DNA of 64,000 nt, from the NCBI RefSeq assembly GCF_019793435.1, contig NZ_JAILYH010000010.1:124001-188000 (forward strand). Direction: 5' to 3'. Under the pieces are notes generated by a model, which was not told the origin of the DNA, ran no database searches, and saw only the letters and a list, made by a program, of their open reading frames with translations. A program made the translations under genes and the position numbers. Position 1 is the stretch's first letter; each line of letters begins with the position of its first letter. This DNA is from Rhizobium redzepovicii. Its GTDB lineage: Bacteria > Pseudomonadota > Alphaproteobacteria > Rhizobiales > Rhizobiaceae. Positions 35,894 to 44,373 of the stretch are shown here, piece after piece.

Positions 35894-36522
35894 ATATTCT
35901 CGCGATCGGTGCCCATTTTGACGACGTGGAGCTCGGCTGTGGCGGTGCACTGGCACGCCATGCGGCAAACGGCGACACGGTTTATGTCTATGTTGCAACC
36001 GTATCCGGCTTTTCCAACCAATATGATCAGTCCGTGCGCAGCAGCCAGGTCGCCAGGGCGGAAGCGGATGCTGCGATGGAAATTCTCGGCGTCCACAAGA
36101 TGTTTTGCGGCGAGTTCAAAACGCTCCAGATCGAATTCGTCGATCCGCTGAATATCGAGATCCTCAAGCTGGTGCAGGATCTGAAGATCGACATGGTCTA
36201 CACCCACTGGGTCGGAGATATCCACCATGACCATCTGGCCTTGTCGCGCGCCTCGCTGCATAGCTGCCGCCATGTGCCGCGCCTACTGATGTACCGCAGC
36301 AACTGGTATCACTCGACGGTCGATTTCCGGGGGAATTTCTACGTCGATATTACCTCCCACTGGGACCAGAAGGAAAAGGCGATCCTTGCCCATGAATCCG
36401 AGATGGAGCGTACAGGGCGGAAATGGGTGAGCTTCTTCCGCAATGAAGCGGAAAACGCCGGCCAGCGCATCGGTGTAAAATATGCCGAAGTGTTTGAGGT
36501 GGTGAAGTGGCTGCAGCCCTGA
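35890..36522 (+). CDS. PIG-L/LmbE-family N-deacetylase
   Basis: The 210-residue zinc enzyme has IGAHFDDVELGCGGALARHA (residues 7-26), the AHPDDxExGCGG zinc motif with Phe for Pro. HHDH (His112, His113, His115) supplies another ligand. It would remove an N-acyl group from a sugar such as GlcNAc or a NeuNAc-like sugar. It starts at ATG 35890 (ATGA overlap with WbqC). Next to WbqC it suggests swapping the usual N-acetyl for another group. Confidence 0.83.
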   Translation: MNILAIGAHFDDVELGCGGALARHAANGDTVYVYVATVSGFSNQYDQSVRSSQVARAEADAAMEILGVHKMFCGEFKTLQIEFVDPLNIEILKLVQDLKIDMVYTHWVGDIHHDHLALSRASLHSCRHVPRLLMYRSNWYHSTVDFRGNFYVDITSHWDQKEKAILAHESEMERTGRKWVSFFRNEAENAGQRIGVKYAEVFEVVKWLQP

Positions 36523-37373
36523 GAAAGGTTTTGACCTTTGGCTCCATGCTGCTTCCCTATGGTGTGCATGAGTTAAGGCGCAGGCTAAGTAGTCGTCACA
36601 AAATCTCTGCTGATGTTGCGAGATCCCTGGCAGGAAATCGACAGCTTGCCGGTCTGCACGCCGGCCAACGCTGTTTCATCTTAGGAAATGGCCCGAGCGT
36701 CAAGGGCTTGGATCTGTCGCGGCTTCAAGGCCAAAACGTTATCACCGTTTCCAACGGCTACCTGCATTCCGATTTTGACAAGTTCCAATCTCGTTATCAT
36801 TGTGTTCCGCAGATTACCTATGGATTAATGACATCCGAGGACGTGATCCGCTGGTTTGAGGAGATGCACTCACATCTGGGAGCTGCGGAACTGTTCCTCA
36901 GCTCCACGGAAGCGGAACTCGTGCGGAAACACAATCTGTTTGCAGGGCGAACGGTTCGCTATCTGCTGCTGGGCGAAAGCTTCGACGATAAGCGATCGGA
37001 CGAAATCGTCGATATTTCTCGACCGGTGCCGCGTGTCGAGTCGGTGCCGGTGATGGCCCTGATGATAGCGATGTACCTGGGTTTCAAGGAGATCATTCTG
37101 CTCGGCGTCGACCATGATCATTTCCTGTCATCGAGCTACCAATATGCGTTCGACCTCAAGGTCCAAAAGGGCATGGATAGCACCGCGAATGCGGACGGCA
37201 CCTTGAGAACGAACCGTCACGATGACTTTCAAACGCTGGCGCGGCTGTGGCGACAATATCGAGCCATCGCAAACATAGCGAAAGCGAATGGCATCTGTAT
37301 CGTCAATTCTACACCCGGTGGGGCGCTGGACGAATTTGACCGACGGCCTTTCGAAGCTTGGTTTGAAGAATGA
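36507..37373 (+). CDS. DUF115-like protein, candidate nonulosonate transferase
   Basis: The 288-residue protein has FILGNGPSVKGLDLSRL near residue 57, the motif shared by DUF115/MptE-like proteins, Maf-type motility accessory glycosyltransferases and GT42 sialyltransferases. A second conserved segment, ILLGVDHDHF, is near residue 198. Maf and GT42 proteins use CMP-nonulosonates, so in this context it may be the transferase for the product of NeuB-SpsF. The GTG start overlaps the PIG-L gene by 16 bases. Family placement is moderate; function is inferred. Confidence 0.65.
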   Translation: MAAALRKVLTFGSMLLPYGVHELRRRLSSRHKISADVARSLAGNRQLAGLHAGQRCFILGNGPSVKGLDLSRLQGQNVITVSNGYLHSDFDKFQSRYHCVPQITYGLMTSEDVIRWFEEMHSHLGAAELFLSSTEAELVRKHNLFAGRTVRYLLLGESFDDKRSDEIVDISRPVPRVESVPVMALMIAMYLGFKEIILLGVDHDHFLSSSYQYAFDLKVQKGMDSTANADGTLRTNRHDDFQTLARLWRQYRAIANIAKANGICIVNSTPGGALDEFDRRPFEAWFEE

Positions 37374-38284
37374 GGCAGATTAATTTTTCGCTCCCGGGAA
37401 TTCATTGTTTGCTTGAGGTCACGCGGGAATCGCCGCAAGCCCGCGAACAGGACGTTTTGAGCGAATTTCGGCGTCACAACGTCGTTTTCGACGGGCCTCA
37501 CAACGATTGGCGCTCGGCACTGGCTGCTGCAGATGGATATGACGCGCCGGCTATTCTTGCCAAAGTTGTTGAAGCGACACGTGCAGTTGTTCAGGGTCGT
37601 GCCGAATATGAGCGAGACACGGTCGTTTTCACGGAAAGAAGCTATTCGCACCCCCTGCTTGCCTGGCTTCTTTATGTTGCATCCCGGTCTGATCTTCATT
37701 TGAGGGTGGTCGATTTTGGGGGCGCGTTGGGAAGTTCTTATTTTCAGCACCGCTCGGCATTGGCGCATCTTGCGGAACTGAAATGGTGCGTCGTCGAGCA
37801 GCCGCATTTTGTGATCGCGGGCCGAACGGAATTTGAAGATGCGCGGTTGAGCTTTTCCGACAGTCTGGATGAGGCGATTGATCGGGTGAAGCCCAATGTC
37901 GTTCTGCTGTCCGGCGTTCTCCAATATCTTGAATACCCTCTTGAATATCTTGAAAATCTTCTGTCGAAGGGCGTCAAGTTCATACTGATTGACAGGACAG
38001 CAGCGCAGTTCGATATCGCAGCCACACCTTTCGTGCAGCATGTGCCCGCGTGGATCTACAGCGCGAGCTACCCGGTATGGTTCTTGAACGCGGATGAAAT
38101 GCAGGACGGCTTTGCCAGGCATGGATATGAGGTGCTGGATCGTTTCCAGCCGGCCGGGACATTTGGCTCAGTGACGCCGCCGCCCTTGCAAGAACTGAAG
38201 CGTTGGGGCATTGGCGTTACACCAGCGCCTCAGCAGCACGAATGGCCGTATGTTGGCTGGTTTCTCGAGAAGCTGGAAAGCTAG
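37370..38284 (+). CDS. Putative methyltransferase, TIGR04325 (LIC12133) family
   Basis: The 304-residue protein has a Rossmann SAM-binding glycine motif VVDFGGALGSSYFQHRS near residue 112, then VLLSGVLQYLEYP near 183 where class I methyltransferases place motif IV. This matches the TIGR04325 family seen in O-antigen loci, first noted in Leptospira. It overlaps the DUF115-like gene by 4 bases. The substrate is likely a sugar of the O-antigen. Confidence 0.7.
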   Translation: MRQINFSLPGIHCLLEVTRESPQAREQDVLSEFRRHNVVFDGPHNDWRSALAAADGYDAPAILAKVVEATRAVVQGRAEYERDTVVFTERSYSHPLLAWLLYVASRSDLHLRVVDFGGALGSSYFQHRSALAHLAELKWCVVEQPHFVIAGRTEFEDARLSFSDSLDEAIDRVKPNVVLLSGVLQYLEYPLEYLENLLSKGVKFILIDRTAAQFDIAATPFVQHVPAWIYSASYPVWFLNADEMQDGFARHGYEVLDRFQPAGTFGSVTPPPLQELKRWGIGVTPAPQQHEWPYVGWFLEKLES

Positions 38285-38287
38285 CGA

Positions 38288-39166
38288 ATGCGCGTGAACG
38301 TCATTATCCCGGTTTTCAACCGCCTTGAACATACCCGTAAGGTTTTGGAAGCTCTTCGGAAGCAGACCGTCTTTGACGCCATGACGATCGTCATCGTCAA
38401 CGACGGTTCGACCGATGGAACCGCAAAATACCTGCAATCGCAGAGCGATCTGACCGAAATCCGAGGCGACGGTAATCTCTGGTGGGGCGGCGCCATCGAG
38501 GAAGGACTGAAACATGTGCTTCCCGGCTGCCGACCGGACGACTATGTCCTGTTTCTCAACAATGATACCTGGTTTGGCGACAATTTTGTTGAAGCGCTGG
38601 TGCAGGCATCCAAAGAAAACGGCGGAGCCGCGGTCGGAAGCGTCATCCATGAAGAGGGGCGGGATCCACCGCTTGTCAGTATTGGGGCAAGGGTCAACAT
38701 CAATCGGCTTGCTGTCTGGGATCTGCTTTCGGAATTGAGCGAAACGGAAAAACAGTCGCCCGCCCGCCAGTATCGTGTTGATGCACTGAGTGGCCGGGGA
38801 ACGCTTTACCCGGCGATCCTGTTTCGCAGACATGGTGGTATGCGACCGAACCTGTTGCCGCACTACATGGCCGACTACGAAATCGCCATGCGCTTTGCGC
38901 GTGCGGGAGTGCCTCTGGTTGTCAGCAGCAAGGCAATCGTCTATTCGCCTCCGGTATATGGAAACGACGCGTCCAGCCTTTCGTGGCGAAAGCGGTTGTT
39001 TGGCAGGCGTTCGGCGCACAACGTGTTTCAGCGTCTTATTTTTTACTCGCTTGTCGGGTCACCGGTGCAACGCATAACTGCGCCGATCCGTATGGCGTAT
39101 TTCTCCTGCAGCCGCGCGTTTTCAACGTGGAGGTCATTGGCGAAACGGAAGGAAGGAACGATATGA
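38288..39166 (+). CDS. Family 2 glycosyltransferase
   Basis: The 292-residue enzyme has VIIPVFNRLEHTRKVLEAL, VIVNDGSTDGT, then GDGNLWWGGAIEEGL near residue 58, a motif of rhamnosyltransferase-like GT2 enzymes, and LFLNNDTWFG with the DxD-like metal site. A basic amphipathic C-terminus is typical. It would add a residue of the O-antigen. It starts 3 bases after the preceding stop and overlaps the next gene by 4 bases. Confidence 0.87.
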   Translation: MRVNVIIPVFNRLEHTRKVLEALRKQTVFDAMTIVIVNDGSTDGTAKYLQSQSDLTEIRGDGNLWWGGAIEEGLKHVLPGCRPDDYVLFLNNDTWFGDNFVEALVQASKENGGAAVGSVIHEEGRDPPLVSIGARVNINRLAVWDLLSELSETEKQSPARQYRVDALSGRGTLYPAILFRRHGGMRPNLLPHYMADYEIAMRFARAGVPLVVSSKAIVYSPPVYGNDASSLSWRKRLFGRRSAHNVFQRLIFYSLVGSPVQRITAPIRMAYFSCSRAFSTWRSLAKRKEGTI

Positions 39167-40170
39167 GCGGCGGCCAGCACCAGCAGTGCATCGCGTGCGG
39201 ATCGAAGATGCGAACCTTTATCGAGCGCATCAGTGATGATCGATACGGCTGCCCCGGCGTCTACTCGATAGACCGCTGCGTTTCTTGCGGCCACATGTCG
39301 ACTGCGCCACGGCTGACGGAAGAGGATCTGCCGGCGCTCTACAGCAATTATTATCCCCGCCGGGAGATCGATTTTGATGCGCTTGAAAAAGAGGCCGCTC
39401 TTGTCGAGAAACCTCTTGCCGGATTCCGCCGGTGGGCTGCCGGCACCGACAACCAGGGGCATTATCTCGCCAAGCCGGGGCAGAAAGTCCTGGATATCGG
39501 CTGTGGCTCCTGCCTCTCTCTGTTGGAGATGCAAAAGCTCGGCGTGGAATGCTGGGGTGTGGAGGCTGATCCGAACGTTCGGACAATTGCCGAAAAATAT
39601 GGCTTACGCGTTCATATCGGCAACATCTATGACGTGCCGTTCGCAGATCAGAAATTTGATCTGATCGTGCTGAACCAGGTCATCGAACATGTGCCCGATC
39701 CGCTTGCGATGCTGGCGGCCCTCAAGGGCCGTCTCAATGAAGACGGACGCGTCATATTGGCTTTCCCGAATACCGGTTCCTTTCATCGCAAGCTCTGGAA
39801 GTTGCGTTGGATAAACTGGCACATTCCGTACCATCAGAACCATTTCAACCGAACCTCCTTCACGTTGCTTGCGCGAAAATCCGGTTACGATGTCAAGCGC
39901 ATCAGGACGATCACTCCCAATTTGTGGTCGGTGCTCCAACTGCGAACCTCGCAGGAGCAGCGGCAGGAGGGAAGGGCCTCCAATACCTGGTCGGAAAGCG
40001 GCAGTTCTCAGAAGCCCCCGAGCTTTGTTCGAAAGCTCCGCAATGTCACCGTTACGCGCGGCGCACGCCTTGCCGGCGCCATGATGGGCTTTATGAACCG
40101 GGCTCTGGATGCAACGGGGCAGGGCGATAGTCTCCTGGTCGAACTCCGGCTCTCCGCGACAGAGAACTAG
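39163..40170 (+). CDS. SAM-dependent methyltransferase with zinc-ribbon N-terminus
   Basis: The 335-residue protein starts with two CxxC pairs (CIACGSK and CVSCGHM), a zinc ribbon typical of C-methyltransferases and related sugar methylases. It then has the class I motif VLDIGCGSCLSLLEM near residue 109 and DLIVLNQVIEHVPDPL. The middle region GSFHRKLWKLRW is membrane-associating. Its target is unknown. In an O-antigen locus it may methylate a sugar; methylation is a common signal for Wzt. AAGGAAGG lies ahead of the ATG. Confidence 0.82.
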   Translation: MSGGQHQQCIACGSKMRTFIERISDDRYGCPGVYSIDRCVSCGHMSTAPRLTEEDLPALYSNYYPRREIDFDALEKEAALVEKPLAGFRRWAAGTDNQGHYLAKPGQKVLDIGCGSCLSLLEMQKLGVECWGVEADPNVRTIAEKYGLRVHIGNIYDVPFADQKFDLIVLNQVIEHVPDPLAMLAALKGRLNEDGRVILAFPNTGSFHRKLWKLRWINWHIPYHQNHFNRTSFTLLARKSGYDVKRIRTITPNLWSVLQLRTSQEQRQEGRASNTWSESGSSQKPPSFVRKLRNVTVTRGARLAGAMMGFMNRALDATGQGDSLLVELRLSATEN

Positions 40171-40180
40171 GATCAGCGTC

Positions 40181-41314
40181 ATGCGGATTGCCGTATTCGA
40201 TACCTACTATTCCCGATTCCTGACGATGCATTATCATCGCAATCGGGATTTGAGGTCCGCCTCCTCCCAAAAGCAGACGGACGCTCTGCTTGAGGCTGCT
40301 TTCGGCACGTCCGATTTCTACTCGCGCCACCTGAAAGAGCTCGGCTGCGATGTCATCGATATCGTCGGCAATTGCGTTCCGCTGCAATCGGCCTGGGCGC
40401 GGGAGAACAACGAACCATTCAGCCCATGGGCGATGAAACTGCCGCATCGTTTTTTTAGGCTGCCTTATATCGGTGCGCGCCTGGCAGCGCTCCCCGGCCT
40501 GCTGGAAGTCGCAATGGCGCGGGTTCGATCATTCAAGCCGGACGTCCTTTATTGTCAGGATCTCAGTTTTTTTCCGCCTCATGCTCTGATGGGGTTGAAA
40601 AAGACTGTGCCTTTGATCGTCGGCCAAATCGCTTGTCCCCTGCCGCCAGACAACTTTCTGCGGCCCTATGACCTCATTCTGACCTCCTTCCCCCATTTCG
40701 TACCTCGTTTTCATGAAATGGGCATAAAATCCGAATATTTCAGGATCGGCTTCGATACCCGGGTGCTCGATATCCTCGGCGATGTCCCACGCGACGTGCC
40801 GGTGAGTTTCGTCGGCGGCATAAGCCGTCATCATGGCAAGGCGATCCCGATGCTCGAACATCTCGCCGAAACCACGCCGATACAGTTTTTTGGCTATGGT
40901 GCGGCGACACTTCCACGCTCATCTCCCATCCGAAAGCGTCATAATGGGGAAGTCTGGGGTCCGGACATGTACCGCGCTCTGGCGCGTAGCCGGATCACCG
41001 TCAACCGACATATCAATGTTGCCGAGAGCAATGCCAACAACATGCGGCTTTATGAGGCGACCGGTGTCGGATCGCTGCTCATTACCGACCAAAAAGACAA
41101 TCTCGGTGAGATTTTCGACGTCGGCAAGGAGGTCGTTGCCTATTCCAGTCCTGAAGAAGCCGCGGAACTCATCCGCTACTATATAGATCATCCCGACGAG
41201 GCCGATGCCATCGCGAAGGCCGGCCAGGCGAGGACGCTGAAAGATCACACCTACAAGTCGAGAATGAAAGAGTTGATGCCGATCCTCGAGAGACATCTGG
41301 AGAATCAGGGTTGA
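40181..41314 (+). CDS. CgeB-family glycosyltransferase
   Basis: The 377-residue GT-B-like protein has a C-terminal half of the CgeB/GT1 type: VSFVGGISRHHGKAIPMLEHL, then VNRHINVAESNANNMRLYEA and GVGSLLITDQKDNLGEIFD, with the ExxG nucleotide-sugar motif (EATGVGS). The ATG at 40181 comes 10 bases after the methyltransferase stop. It is probably an O-antigen glycosyltransferase of unknown donor. Confidence 0.8.
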   Translation: MRIAVFDTYYSRFLTMHYHRNRDLRSASSQKQTDALLEAAFGTSDFYSRHLKELGCDVIDIVGNCVPLQSAWARENNEPFSPWAMKLPHRFFRLPYIGARLAALPGLLEVAMARVRSFKPDVLYCQDLSFFPPHALMGLKKTVPLIVGQIACPLPPDNFLRPYDLILTSFPHFVPRFHEMGIKSEYFRIGFDTRVLDILGDVPRDVPVSFVGGISRHHGKAIPMLEHLAETTPIQFFGYGAATLPRSSPIRKRHNGEVWGPDMYRALARSRITVNRHINVAESNANNMRLYEATGVGSLLITDQKDNLGEIFDVGKEVVAYSSPEEAAELIRYYIDHPDEADAIAKAGQARTLKDHTYKSRMKELMPILERHLENQG

Positions 41315-42126
41315 TGTCATTTGTTCGTACGACTCTCAACCGCTTTCCGGTATTGAAGAGCCAGCTGAAGCGATTGCGTGAACGGCTGCTGCCGGCTGCA
41401 TCGGTATCGTCCCACTACGTCGAGATCGATTCAGCTCGGCGAGACAGCGAAAGCTGGCGCCTAGCTGCATCGTGGAAAGCGAATGATCTGCCTGCACGCC
41501 AGAGAGCGCTCGTCGAGCGCCAGTTGAAGGAATATCGCGGCGGTGCTTCCATCGATGTATTCGATGTCTTTACCGCCGCGCTGCGTAAGATCGACAATCT
41601 TCCGGCGGCCGGTTCGTTGCTCGAAATCGGTTGCTCCAGCGGATATTACTCCGAAGTGCTTGAGGTAAATGGCCTGCCGTTTCGGTATCACGGCTGCGAT
41701 TATTCCGATGCCTTCATCGAGATGGCGCGCCGCATCTATCCGGCACTGTCGTTCGATGTGGAGGATGCAACACGGCTCAGCTATCAGGACAATGCTTATG
41801 ATGTTGTGGTTTCGGGATGCTGTCTGCTGCATATCGCCGACTATGAAGCGGCGATTGCAGAAAGCGCCCGCGTCGCCAAAGACTACGTCATCTTTCACCG
41901 CACTCCCATTGTCTACGGTGAACCCACCAAGTATTTCCGCAAGCAGGCCTATGGCGTCGAGACCATGGAAATCCATTTTTCCGAGCCGGAGCTATTGGAT
42001 AGCTTTCGGGTTCACGGCCTCGAAGTCCTGGCGACCTTCACGCTGAACGAGAATGCGGACCCGCGTGACAGCAGCAAGGGCAATGCAAGCCGCACCTATT
42101 TGTGCAGGAAACAATCTCAATCATGA
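41314..42126 (+). CDS. Class I SAM-dependent methyltransferase
   Basis: The 270-residue protein has motif I LLEIGCSSGYYSEVLEV near residue 98, YHGCDYSDAFIEMARRIYP as motif II, and VVVSGCCLLHIADYE as motif IV. It is like Methyltransf_11/25 enzymes. Start ATG at 41314 shares a base with the previous stop. This is the third methyltransferase of the operon. Confidence 0.82.
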   Translation: MSFVRTTLNRFPVLKSQLKRLRERLLPAASVSSHYVEIDSARRDSESWRLAASWKANDLPARQRALVERQLKEYRGGASIDVFDVFTAALRKIDNLPAAGSLLEIGCSSGYYSEVLEVNGLPFRYHGCDYSDAFIEMARRIYPALSFDVEDATRLSYQDNAYDVVVSGCCLLHIADYEAAIAESARVAKDYVIFHRTPIVYGEPTKYFRKQAYGVETMEIHFSEPELLDSFRVHGLEVLATFTLNENADPRDSSKGNASRTYLCRKQSQS

Positions 42127-43094
42127 CGACCTACTTCTGTACCCTTTTCGACAGTGGCTATCTCATCAAGGGCATGGCTATGATGGAGAGCCTCGTCCAG
42201 TGGTGCCCAGACGCGCATATTTTTGTGCTCTGCATGGATCAGCAGGCGCAGGAGATACTGACCGCCTCCAACAGGTCCTACATCAACTGCATCGCGCTTG
42301 CCGACCTGGAGACGCCGGAACTCCTGGAGGCCAAGAAATCGCGCGGCGTCGCCGAGTATTGCTGGACCTTGTCTCCCTGCCTGCCGACCTTCGTGCTGCA
42401 GCATCACCCGGAAATCGATTTCATCACCTATCTCGACTCGGATCTGCTGTTCTATTCGCCGATCCAACCCATCTTCGATGAAATCGGCGATAATTCCATC
42501 GCGATTATCGAACATCGTTTTGCCCCGCGGCTGCAGGACAGGGAGGTGAACGGTCGCTTTTGCGTGGAATGGGTGAGTTTCCGACGCGACGAGGAGGGAA
42601 TGCGCTGCCTGGACCGCTGGCGCGAGCAATGCATCGAATGGTGTTACTACCGCCTCGAAGACGGCAAGATGGGCGACCAGAAATATTTGGACGAATGGCC
42701 GGATCTCTATCTGCATTGCCACATCATCGAACATCCGGGCGCCGGCGTTGCCCCCTGGAATTACGAGAAACTGCATTTTACGCAGGATGCGTCCGGTCAG
42801 ATCGAGGTCGACGGCTCACCTCTGATCTTCTATCACTTCCATCAGTTCCAGCTGCTGGCCAATGGCGATTTCAATCGACTGTCGACATTCTACACCTCCG
42901 TCTGCGAGGAACCGGTCGTTGCTTACGAAGCTTACGAGCGTGCCTTGATGCGAGCGCTGGATGCGATCAGGACGATTTCGCCGGGCTTTTCCGGCGGCCT
43001 ACGTCCTGTTCGTGCCGTGGCGCTCCGCAGATGGGTGCAGCGTCATGTACCCCTGCCGATCAAACGTTTCCTCCACCGTTTCATCAGATATTGA
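42123..43094 (+). CDS. Glycosyltransferase-like nucleotide-diphospho-sugar transferase
   Basis: The 323-residue protein has TTYFCTLFDSGYLIKGMAMM at the N-terminus and ITYLDSDLLFYSPIQ near residue 101, with a DxD (DSD) metal motif. The pattern is GT8-like and seen in bacterial polysaccharide loci. The last 30 residues are basic and aromatic, probably membrane-binding. It ends the long plus-strand gene chain and converges with rfbB, 40 bases away. Donor and acceptor are unknown. Confidence 0.8.
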   Translation: MTTYFCTLFDSGYLIKGMAMMESLVQWCPDAHIFVLCMDQQAQEILTASNRSYINCIALADLETPELLEAKKSRGVAEYCWTLSPCLPTFVLQHHPEIDFITYLDSDLLFYSPIQPIFDEIGDNSIAIIEHRFAPRLQDREVNGRFCVEWVSFRRDEEGMRCLDRWREQCIEWCYYRLEDGKMGDQKYLDEWPDLYLHCHIIEHPGAGVAPWNYEKLHFTQDASGQIEVDGSPLIFYHFHQFQLLANGDFNRLSTFYTSVCEEPVVAYEAYERALMRALDAIRTISPGFSGGLRPVRAVALRRWVQRHVPLPIKRFLHRFIRY

Positions 43095-43134
43095 GGTCAC
43101 CTTAGCGGGCGCGAGAAATCTGGCGTCCTCCAAC

Positions 43135-44190
43135 CTATTGGTATTGACGGTCGATCCATTGGCGGTAATTGCCGCTCGTGACGTTTTCTATCCAGGCTTC
43201 ATTGGCAAGATACCATTCGACGGTCTTGCGGATGCCCGTATCGAATGTCTCACTTGGGCGCCAGTTCAGTTCCCGCTCGATTTTGGCCGCATCGATGGCG
43301 TACCGGCGATCATGGCCGGGGCGGTCGCGCACGAAAGTCATCTGCGACGTATAGCTTGCCCGGTCGGGCCGTGGCCTCAATTCATCAAGGATCCCGCAGA
43401 GCGTATTGACCACCGACAGGTTCGTCAGTTCGTTCCTGCCGCCGACATTGTAGGTTTCCCCGGCTTTTCCAGCCTCCAGAACGCGTCGGATCGCGCTGCA
43501 ATGATCCTTGACGAAAAGCCAGTCGCGTACCTGCATTCCGTCCCCGTAGATCGGAATCTGTTTGCCCGAGAGGGCATTGTGGATGACCAGGGGAATAAGC
43601 TTCTCGGGAAAATGATAGGGGCCGTAGTTGTTCGAACAGTTCGTCGTCAGCACCGGTAAGCCGTAGGTGTGATGATAGGCGCGAACCAGATGATCGCTGG
43701 CCGCCTTGCTCGCGGAATAAGGGCTGTTTGGTTCGTACTTGCGATCTTCACTAAAGGCGGCTTCCAGGGGTGCGAGCGAACCGTAGACCTCGTCCGTCGA
43801 CACATGGAGAAAACGAAAGCTTTCCAGGAAGGTTTCATCCTGCAAGGCAAGAAATCCGCGGATGGCCTCCAACAGGCGAAACGTGCCGACGATATTCGTC
43901 TGGATAAATTCTTCGGGCCCGTGGATCGATCGGTCGACGTGGCTCTCGGCGGCGAAATTCAGGACCGCACGGGGGCTATGGGACCGGAGCAGTCCCGCAA
44001 CGAGATCGTAATCCGCGATGCTGCCTTTGACAAAGAGATGGCGCGGGTCGTTCCAGACGGAGGCCAGATTCTCCAGATTGCCGGCATAGGTCAGCACATC
44101 GAGATTGACGATCGGTTCATCATGAAGCGCAAGCCAATCGAGCACGAAATTCGCACCGATGAAACCAGCTCCCCCCGTCACCAGGATCAT
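43135..44190 (-). CDS. rfbB: dTDP-glucose 4,6-dehydratase
   Basis: RfbB converts dTDP-glucose to dTDP-4-keto-6-deoxyglucose, the substrate of FdtA. The 351-residue extended SDR has LVTGGAGFIGANFVLDWL, STDEVYGSLAP, YSASKAASDHLVRAYHHTYG and the C-terminal RPGHDRRYAID, all RfbB hallmarks. It is on the opposite strand, 18 kb from rfbA, divergent from gmd. No rfbC or rfbD is next to it, so its likely customer is the 3-amino-sugar branch. Confidence 0.93.
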   Translation of the reverse strand: MILVTGGAGFIGANFVLDWLALHDEPIVNLDVLTYAGNLENLASVWNDPRHLFVKGSIADYDLVAGLLRSHSPRAVLNFAAESHVDRSIHGPEEFIQTNIVGTFRLLEAIRGFLALQDETFLESFRFLHVSTDEVYGSLAPLEAAFSEDRKYEPNSPYSASKAASDHLVRAYHHTYGLPVLTTNCSNNYGPYHFPEKLIPLVIHNALSGKQIPIYGDGMQVRDWLFVKDHCSAIRRVLEAGKAGETYNVGGRNELTNLSVVNTLCGILDELRPRPDRASYTSQMTFVRDRPGHDRRYAIDAAKIERELNWRPSETFDTGIRKTVEWYLANEAWIENVTSGNYRQWIDRQYQ

Positions 44191-44373
44191 ATTTTCTCCC
44201 TTGGAGTTCTGACAGTATGGAGTGTTCTAGTCTCATCGTGCCGATCTCACGTCAACCGAAGAGATCGAGCATGCTTATTTCGCTGGCCAGGCCGCGGTCA
44301 CATGGGGGTTGCGCTAGTTCGGCCGTTTCCATAAACACGTCCCGAAGATTGTATCGAAAGACGATGTGAAAAA
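44191..44373. promoter_or_regulatory. Divergent region between rfbB and gmd
   Basis: This 183-base non-coding gap must hold promoters for rfbB (minus) and gmd-fcl (plus). I see no conserved box. The gmd start is preceded only by GTGAAAAA, a weak ribosome site. Confidence 0.3.
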
